Origin: Prosapia bicincta
Lineage: Eukaryota > Arthropoda > Insecta > Hemiptera > Cercopidae
NCBI GenBank assembly: GCA_036971475.1
Contig: JBAIZL010000002.1
Coordinates: 52,258,229 to 52,322,228, forward strand
Direction of reading: 5' to 3'
Length of the DNA stretch: 64,000 nucleotides
In this document: positions 58,049 through 64,000 of the stretch, piece after piece
Numbering within the stretch: the first letter of the stretch is position 1
How the letters are laid out: each line of letters starts with the position of its first letter
Notes under the pieces: generated by a model
Told to the model about the DNA's origin: nothing
What the model saw: only the letters and a program-made list of their open reading frames with translations
Databases searched by the model: none
Position numbers and translations under genes: made by a program

Positions 58049-59173
58049 AATACTGGAGAATTAGGGAGAAAATGCATTTAATATTTGGGTGATAGTATGC
58101 GATTCTTTGTATTAAAATCACTTTATTGAAAAGTGTATTTATTATTAAATGCACTTTAAGAAAAGTGTATTTATAGGTATTGGAGTTAATCTGATATTCA
58201 GGATATGATTGTTTTGGAACTATAAAATGCACTTATGAAAAAGTCACTTTTCGGTGATACGTTAATCTTTATTAATACTGTTCATTGTTTCAATTATTGA
58301 CGAGCGTTCATCAACGCACATGTTACCTTCTCAGCAGACTGTTAACAAATGACTACTTAGCTTCAAGTACTCATATTTATAAATTAATATTTGGTGGGAG
58401 GTCTAATACTAAATACTTTAGTGTTGGGGGGGTTACCTTCCCTATACTAATGTTAGCTTAGAAGAGTGTCTGGAAGAAAACGTACTTTATAAAGATTGTC
58501 TTTTTAAATTCATATCTTTAAAATGTTAATGAATCACTTTTTTCGTTATTTATCAACTAAGGACTCGTAAGACATATATTTATTATTATGAAAAGACCAT
58601 TTACATTTTTTCAAGGTCAAACAAATGGCGTTTTAAAAAATAAATGCGTTTTTACAGTACCGCTCACAACTATTGTAAAAGTTACATTTTTCTGCAACAC
58701 ATAACTGTTCGTTAAATTACAAGTTATAATAATTATATCACTAAACACATGTTGCGGTTCTACAGTAATGAATCCCGTCTGTGGAATGTAGCCATGCTAA
58801 AAACCTCATCCGTACATGTGGTCATGAACTTGAATCATGTTTTTATCTAAAAGACTAGACGAGTTTAGTCCTTGAAACTGCAACCGATTTAGACCCTGTT
58901 ACAAAAACGTTTCATGCACATGTGAATAAATTGGTTATGTTTCTTCACTCTCTCTCTCCAGACAGTAATTAATTCCGTAGCAGGAGTCACATTGTAAATG
59001 AAAAGACATTGCTCTTTAAATTATTGCACAGAACCTAACCAATCATATTTTTTAAATAAATATAATACAAACAATTTTATTTATTTTAAATTTTTTTAAA
59101 AATCTTTTGAAGCTTGTCATATTTACATTATGCATTATTGGTGTCGGAAATGTAAAATAAGACTCTTTGTTGT

Positions 59174-59241
<68 letters not shown>

Positions 59242-59537
59242 TAGATAGATATCTGGTGTCAATATGTCAATGGAAAAATTAGAGAAAAGTGATTTTCAAA
59301 CCATGTAAGTATAAAGTGAATTTATTTATTTTTAGTTGGTTTCCTCACCACAGTAAGTTTAAATATATATATGTATTGACCTGTTATGCACAATAATACA
59401 TATATATAAATCTACTAAGCTGTACAACTCAATGGCGCGTTAAGAGTTTTTTTTATGTGGAACTCTTTCCCCAGTAGGCCTATAAACCACAAAAAAAGTA
59501 ATTGAATTTAAAATTTAGAAAAACAAAAAAATATAGT
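58049..59537. other. Non-coding stretch
   Basis: No gene is recognised. It contains a (TA)n(GATA)n tract at 59,176-59,252. Confidence 0.5.
59176..59252. repeat. (TA)n(GATA)n microsatellite
   Basis: TA repeats ending in a few GATA units. Confidence 0.95.
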
Positions 59538-60365
59538 TTATTTATTTTTAGGGTTTCGGACCCAAGTAGGAAGTCCCCTTTTATTTTTTTCATTCTCAAG
59601 ATACCAGTCTCCATTCGTAATGTCTGGAAACTGGAACCATTGAGGAATAAAGATTTTATTTCTAATTCTTCCTTTAAAAGAAAAAATTCCATAAGATCCC
59701 TCTCTATATTCAAATTTATAAGAGATCTTTGGATCCAACCTCGTAAGCCTGACCAGTCTAGGTTCAGTTTTCGATGTTGGATCCTTGACTATTTTTTCTT
59801 TTAGAGGAACAATTGTTAGTTTTGAAGGTTTATCATTAAGAATAGCAGTGCAAGTACTTTGTTTCGTTTCTTTAACACTTCCTACTTTAGTTAATTTTGG
59901 TTTATGTTTTGCACAAAGTCCAGATTCATGAGATGTTTTTACAATGCACCGTATTTTTTCCCCCCTTTTACCAATGTACTTGCACTGCTTTCTTACTTGA
60001 AGATGGTGTGGTGAGGTAATAATTTTAGAAGGAGGTTTTATACTGGGAATTTTGTTTTTTAAAGGTTCTGAGGCTAAGTTTGGGTTGTTGGAAAGTTGAT
60101 TTTTAAAAAGATTGGTATTAATAGGAAAATTCAAAGTAGGTTTATTAGGAAAAAGTTCTCTTATGCAATTAGGTTTTCGAGGGAAGGGAAGGGACGGTTT
60201 AGGGGGGAATGTTGGCGAAAGTCCAGCGCTGGGCAGCGAAGGTCCTGACTCCTTTGCCGTCTTGCCAATGGGGAGCGATGGTCTTGTTGGTTTCCTCACC
60301 CATGGTCCTAGAGCCACTTCCAGCTGCTCCACCACACACACTTGTTCTCCACTCCTTGATGCCAT
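59538..60365 (-). CDS. Uncharacterised protein with a C3H zinc-binding-like motif
   Basis: 275 codons from an ATG that follows a TATA box by about 75 bases. Residues 1-125 are rich in Pro, Lys and Ser and probably disordered, with repeated 'P.LPFP/PNKPTLNFP' words. A compact motif follows with Cys128, Cys140, Cys151 and His154 (spacing 11, 10, 2). It resembles the small C3H DNA-binding-like fingers (CxxY..G..C...C..H) of some chromatin and virus proteins. The basic C-terminal third (about 200-275) has aromatic words such as 'IPQWFQFPDITNGDWYLE' and is likely a folded domain. No introns are needed. The intact single exon, own promoter and neighbours suggest a gene of a virus-like or Polinton-like element, but a host gene is not excluded. 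Function is unknown. Confidence 0.5.
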   Translation of the reverse strand: MASRSGEQVCVVEQLEVALGPWVRKPTRPSLPIGKTAKESGPSLPSAGLSPTFPPKPSLPFPRKPNCIRELFPNKPTLNFPINTNLFKNQLSNNPNLASEPLKNKIPSIKPPSKIITSPHHLQVRKQCKYIGKRGEKIRCIVKTSHESGLCAKHKPKLTKVGSVKETKQSTCTAILNDKPSKLTIVPLKEKIVKDPTSKTEPRLVRLTRLDPKISYKFEYREGSYGIFSFKGRIRNKIFIPQWFQFPDITNGDWYLENEKNKRGLPTWVRNPKNK

Positions 60366-60437
60366 TTCTTAAAAATGTTAGGTTAGAACTGCTCCACGAA
60401 CAAAGTAGCAATGTAAAGCATATAGTAATCTATCTCA

Positions 60438-60444
60438 ATTTATA
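60438..60444 (-). promoter_or_regulatory. TATA box for the minus-strand C3H-motif gene
   Basis: TATAAAT on the minus strand, 73 bases before the ATG at 60,365. A CCAAT-type box (minus CTGATTGGCTAA) lies about 50 bases further upstream at 60,490-60,501. Confidence 0.5.
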
Positions 60445-60690
60445 GGCAAAAGTTATTCTTTACTCGAACCAATAAACGAGCTGGTTGTCTTAGCCAATCA
60501 GAAACACAGTATAAGTTGTGTGTGACTGTGTAAGTATCTGATTTTTTAAGGTTGTCTGAGCGTTTCTTAGTTGAAGGTTGTCTACACATCTGTTGCAGCT
60601 GCAAGTTTAGCTGAGGTCGTTTACCGCGACATCAAACGCAGCTATTGCTGTTAAATTAAGAATTCACAGTTTGCGTTATAGACGCGATTC

Positions 60691-60873
60691 CTATTGGCTA
60701 ACAGCTTCTGCAATCCTATTGGCTAGGAAAAGAAGCTTATCCTATGCTGTAGGCTTAGAAAACGTATATATACGGCTGCGTTTTGGCTTCACTTCACAGA
60801 CGACTTCCAGATCTCCGCAGAATGGTTTCTTTCCAGCTGTTGGCCACTTCTAAAGTATTGTGCTTGGAATAAA
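60691..60873 (+). promoter_or_regulatory. Divergent plus-strand promoter with LTR-like layout
   Basis: Two CTATTGGCTA boxes (60,691-60,700 and 60,717-60,726) are followed by a TATA element (GTATATATAC, 60,764-60,773), an initiator-like TTCACTTCACAGACGACTTC, and AATAAA at 60,868-60,873. CCAAT pair, TATA, start site and polyadenylation word within about 180 bp is the layout of a retroelement LTR, but no primer-binding site or second LTR was found. It may instead be the promoter of a plus-strand transcript paired with the minus-strand gene. Confidence 0.4.
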
Positions 60874-60980
60874 CATTTGAATTGGAAAAAGTCTATCTCC
60901 GGCCGGGACAGCTTTATTCGAAAAACTTCAAATGTTTATACAAGTGCAACCTTTGAAGCGGTAACTTTAGCTGCCTAAGA

Positions 60981-61080
60981 GTCTTCAACACGCCATGAGA
61001 AGAACGGAACCAATGGCAAGGCAACTACCCGAGGAGGAGCCCTTGAAGTCCGCCATGGGAAGAATGGAACCAATGGCATA
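60981..61080. repeat. 60-bp period, two-copy minisatellite
   Basis: CGCCATGAGAAGAACGGAAC followed by CAATGGCA is repeated 60 bases later with a few changes. It is not part of a convincing frame. Confidence 0.7.
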
Positions 61081-61488
61081 TGAACGAGCTTCGAGACCAA
61101 GGCAGACAACGCCGACGGAGTCCTGGAGAACATTGATTGTTTCGCTAGAAGTAAGTGAGTCTCAACATATCTTTTAACTATCTTCTGAAAACTCTCTTGC
61201 GGTTTAGTTACCAACGTTCTATATATTGGGAAAAGTGTTGAAAACTCTCATTTTTGAGAAGTTCTATACATACTTTTGCCGGTTGAAAACTTGGCTTTAC
61301 CACCTGGGACGTTCTATACGGAGATAGTTACTTGAGTTGAGGTACGCTCTCTTATTTTAAAGCGTAACAATTGTAGCAGATGATTAAGAAGAAGATGTCA
61401 TTAAAGAACTAACATTCAATAAAAAGTTTCATTTTGTATTACTTTAATCTTGTCCCCATCCTTTCTTGGTAAGGTAAGAAATACTGTT

Positions 61489-61701
61489 CTTTTCAGAGCA
61501 GTATTTCATTTTGCTCTTTTTAGAGCAACTTACTTTCAATTCTGGGTTACGGCAAAAGATCAACTTCATTGTATATGGTACCATACAATGAAGTGGGTTT
61601 TTGAGGTTGTTACACCTCGTCGGGGATAGACGTAAGCATAGTAAGAATTAGTAATGAAAACGTTTTTATTACTAATTTCATACTATGTTTACATCTATCC
61701 C
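61489..61701. repeat. Row of four hairpins
   Basis: In order: a stem of 13 pairs around GAAATACTGTTCT...CAGTATTTC (about 61,489-61,508); TTGCTCT-TTTT-AGAGCAA (about 61,511-61,528); a roughly 30-bp palindrome centred on ATGGTACCAT (about 61,562-61,591); and a 79-base inverted repeat (61,623-61,701) whose arms start GGGATAGACGTAAGCATAGT. They stand side by side between two predicted gene blocks. Their role is unknown; control or end structures of a mobile element are possible. Confidence 0.7.
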
Positions 61702-61918
61702 AAAAATTTTTATTAAATTGAATGACCTTGAAACATTCTAGATGTTTCGATTTTTATCTCACGTGTAACTCAATTGCATACTTTACCCATTGAATAACAA
61801 TCAATTGCCCTTTAACAACAGCTGTTCATTCTGGTAATAAGACATTTAAAACATATCTCTACAGACAGACTTCCTTTTTTTGCTACTCTCATTAAAAGCG
61901 TGTTATGACTCAAGTTCA

Positions 61919-61926
61919 GTATAAAA
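61919..61926 (+). promoter_or_regulatory. Possible TATA box of the DUF8207-type gene
   Basis: TATAAAAA about 390 bases upstream of the ATG at 62,313. The predicted leader would then contain the whole (GT)n tract. No better box lies nearer to the ATG. Confidence 0.35.
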
Positions 61927-61996
61927 AACCTGTATTGGAATGCCAGCCTCGGTCTGCTTTATTCGAACGCAGCGCGAGCGCGTGTGTATGTATGTT

Positions 61997-62268
<272 letters not shown>

Positions 62269-62312
62269 GTAATAAAATCTTTTGACACAATACTCTAAAG
62301 TTATTTGTTACA

Positions 62313-63107
62313 ATGTCATCAAAACACACGGATTTAGTGTTGAAAATAGCGAGACTTCGCCAACGAATAAAAAATAAACATTTTCGTTTACGTCGCGGCT
62401 CTACAGAAACTCAACGGCTGTTAGACAAACAATATTCTCATTTAATGAAATCTCTTATGAAACCAGCTCAGAAAATTTCGCCTGAAGTGAAGAACGAATT
62501 AAACCATTTAAATGTGAATAATACTAGGTTTGAAAACTTACGTAGTACAGATTTAATTCCCGTTAGTATAGCAGATACTTCTCCACTCAATAAAGTTGAC
62601 TTTGTCGATACAAATGTTATCGCAGAGACTCCAGATCCTAAATTACCAAGTGTTAGTGAGTTAGTAGCAACACCAAAAGGTCAAACAGAATCTGAACAAT
62701 GGATAAAGGAAACATTCCATAATCCTCTAACACAGAAGTATATGTTAAAAATGATTAAAGATACTGTAAGAAATAAATCGATAGATCATACATTTGGACC
62801 CAGAATTGAAAACCACTCCATCATGATCGGTAACAAAATGATTCAATTTGGGTCTGAGGGAGAAATCGTCATTGACGGAATAAACTATAAAGCAACGCCT
62901 GGACTTTATGAATTAATTTTCAAAAGGCTACCAGACGAGGAACTTTTTACTGAATCTGACTTGATGGCATACAAAAACATCTGTTTGCAAACAAGCGCTC
63001 ACAAACGTTCTTATGCACCTACTGAAACAATAAATAGGAATAACTCGTTGAAATACAGACATATTATAGCAGCACTGTTTCCACCAAAAAAATACCTCAT
63101 ACAATAG
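62313..63107 (+). CDS. DUF8207-type protein of a Polinton/Maverick-like element
   Basis: 264 codons, intronless, starting with ATG in a weak TTACAATG context. The N-terminal 60 residues are basic and helical-looking (HTDLVLKIARLRQRIKNKH). A polar linker follows. The last 100 residues carry 'FGPRIENHSIMIGNKMIQFG', 'INYKATPGLYELIFKRLPDE', 'YKNICLQTSAHKRSY' and 'LKYRHIIAALF'. The phrase 'YK.TPGLYELIF' followed by 'Y...L.T.AH...Y' and 'KY..II' matches the DUF8207 domain as I remember it from insect and other arthropod repeat proteins. The function is not established. The nearby Polinton-type integrase end on the other strand supports membership of one mobile element. The frame is intact. Confidence 0.65.
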   Translation: MSSKHTDLVLKIARLRQRIKNKHFRLRRGSTETQRLLDKQYSHLMKSLMKPAQKISPEVKNELNHLNVNNTRFENLRSTDLIPVSIADTSPLNKVDFVDTNVIAETPDPKLPSVSELVATPKGQTESEQWIKETFHNPLTQKYMLKMIKDTVRNKSIDHTFGPRIENHSIMIGNKMIQFGSEGEIVIDGINYKATPGLYELIFKRLPDEELFTESDLMAYKNICLQTSAHKRSYAPTETINRNNSLKYRHIIAALFPPKKYLIQ

Positions 63108-63119
63108 ACGATTTCTTGT

Positions 63120-63121
<2 letters not shown>

Positions 63122-63173
<52 letters not shown>

Positions 63174-63190
63174 TGTGTGTGTGTGTGTGT
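63122..63190. repeat. (AT)n(GT)n microsatellite
   Basis: Directly after the stop of the DUF8207-type gene. Confidence 0.95.
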
Positions 63191-63342
63191 TAAATGTCGG
63201 TCAAGGTCACGAGGAATCTAAAGCTCTATTTAAAATAAATATATGTAAATATTATGTAAACTTGAACTGTTTACAATAATATTGTTTCTTTTTATTTTAA
63301 ATTTAGCTTTGCTCCCAATCGAGCCTCTCTACGAATGAGTAT

Positions 63343-63345
<3 letters not shown>

Positions 63346-63415
<70 letters not shown>
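63346..63415. repeat. (AT)n microsatellite
   Basis: Lies between the convergent DUF8207-type gene and the small acidic gene, 18 bases from the latter's stop. Confidence 0.95.
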
Positions 63416-63419
<4 letters not shown>

Positions 63420-63432
63420 CGTACTAAGAGAT

Positions 63433-63642
63433 TTAATTTGATTCGCTGTCTTCATTGTCGCTTTCAAAAACCAATCGTCTCCTTGCGTCACCTCCATCGG
63501 ACCTTCTAGGCGTGGTGTTTAAGCCTGAAGACATCGGTGACGAAAATGGAGTAAATACCGATGGTACAGGAGTGTTGGAAGAAGAAGAAGATGGAGTTAG
63601 CGAGTTGTCCTCCAAAAAGTGTAATATATCGTAAAGTCCCAT
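63433..63642 (-). CDS. Small Ser-rich acidic-tailed protein, unknown
   Basis: 69 codons from ATG 63,642 (MGLYDILHFLEDNSLTPS...). In-frame ATGs further upstream would add up to 13 residues. A short helix is followed by a Ser/Thr/Pro stretch, 'TPRRSDGGDARRRLVF' and the acidic end 'ESDNEDSESN'. A second frame upstream (from 63,727, 'MEVVKQKEKLKVSNIDVFTD') overlaps in another phase, so a frameshift or separate leader cannot be excluded. It lies between an integrase end on the same strand and the DUF8207-type gene facing it, as expected for an accessory gene of the same element. No family is recognised. Confidence 0.4.
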   Translation of the reverse strand: MGLYDILHFLEDNSLTPSSSSSNTPVPSVFTPFSSPMSSGLNTTPRRSDGGDARRRLVFESDNEDSESN

Positions 63643-63783
63643 GTTTGCTACTTTTGTTACAAACTTCATCAGTAAAAACATCAATATTTGAAACTTTTAG
63701 TTTTTCTTTTTGCTTTACAACTTCCATAATTAATTCCTATGTGTGTTTCATTGCTTAGCAAAAAACTTTATGTTTCTTAGCAA

Positions 63784-64000
63784 TTAAATTAAATCTTTTT
63801 TAGGTATCCAGGAATCCTGATTACGGTCATATCCTAACCAACGTACTAAAACTTTATCTCCTCTTGTTTTTAATATCTTTTCAACTAAATACACATTACC
63901 AGACTTTGACTTCAACATCTCATGACCATAAAAGCCTCCATGTAGTAGTTCTCCATGGTGATCTTTCAATATATACGTCTCTGGCACGGTTGGTTGGACT
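63784..64000 (-). CDS. Polinton/Maverick-type integrase, C-terminal chromodomain (partial)
   Basis: Open on the minus strand from the window edge to TAG at 63,784-63,786; the protein continues beyond the right border. The visible 67-72 residues read PETYILKDHHGELLHGGFYG, then 'NVYLVEKILKTRGDKVLVRW', 'LGYDRNQDSWIPKKDLI'. The block 'Y.L.D..GE...G.FY..E' followed by a chromodomain ('Y.VEKIL...VLVRWLGYD...SWI...DL') is the typical end of integrases of Polinton/Maverick elements, which insert the element DNA. The catalytic DDE core is outside the window. A chromovirus Gypsy integrase is the main alternative, but the 'GxFY..E' phrase favours Polinton. Confidence 0.7.
   Translation of the reverse strand, partial: VQPTVPETYILKDHHGELLHGGFYGHEMLKSKSGNVYLVEKILKTRGDKVLVRWLGYDRNQDSWIPKKDLI

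Noticed and set aside
60112..60445. Two plus-strand open frames opposite the C3H-motif gene
   Set aside because: They are complements of the Pro-rich N-terminus of the minus-strand gene, which has the promoter and the better protein pattern.

Overview
The window is AT-rich nuclear DNA of an invertebrate metazoan, most likely an arthropod. It has a spliced gene with GT/AG introns, very long (AT)n, (GT)n and compound microsatellites, and a mixture of mobile elements typical of arthropod genomes: Penelope-like elements, LINEs carrying RNase H, a pogo-like DNA transposon, and a Polinton/Maverick-like module with a DUF8207-type protein. No bacterial features (operons, Shine-Dalgarno sites) are present. 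The species cannot be named from sequence alone.

Left part (1-26,000): almost entirely mobile-element debris in non-coding DNA. It holds a perfect 63-bp inverted repeat (105-243), a 1.7-kb pogo-like element with perfect terminal inverted repeats but only the C-terminal tail of a transposase (2,966-4,665), and an inverted pair of Penelope-like 3' ends (6,133-6,312). It also holds a decayed copy of a repeat protein that I believe is widespread in arthropods (about 6,610-7,130). Two Penelope-like copies lie tail-out (11,229-13,075), and inside the second the GIY-YIG motif has expanded into twelve 40-bp repeats. A third Penelope-like copy (19,118-20,655) and a LINE 3' end with RNase H (about 22,240-23,215) follow.

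Middle part (26,088-45,764): one host gene can be assembled on the + strand from a TATA box and four coding exons (26,204-26,246, 29,084-29,254, 43,113-43,198, 45,665-45,718). The phases are compatible and give a 117-residue secreted, cysteine-rich protein with a Kazal-like segment. Its 13.9-kb second intron contains nested inverted repeats. Two arrays of the same 140-bp satellite lie in opposite orientation (30,590-32,085 and 38,060-40,178), the second with a 700-bp five-monomer higher-order pattern. Between them are a pair of inverted coding-like fragments and an element with inverted ends. Just after the last exon lies a broken reading frame of unknown origin (45,738-46,797).

Right part (48,556-64,000): a decayed LINE 3' end (48,556-49,757), a nearly intact LINE copy of the same group with a 9-bp target-site duplication and one stop codon inside its main frame (53,693-57,534), and a 216-bp MITE-like element (57,833-58,048). 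From 59.5 kb to the right edge is a different, virus-like gene layout. It has an unknown zinc-binding-like protein on the minus strand, a divergent promoter region, a row of four hairpins, a DUF8207-type protein on the plus strand, then a small acidic protein and the chromodomain end of a Polinton-type integrase on the minus strand. The integrase runs off the window, so this element probably continues to the right.
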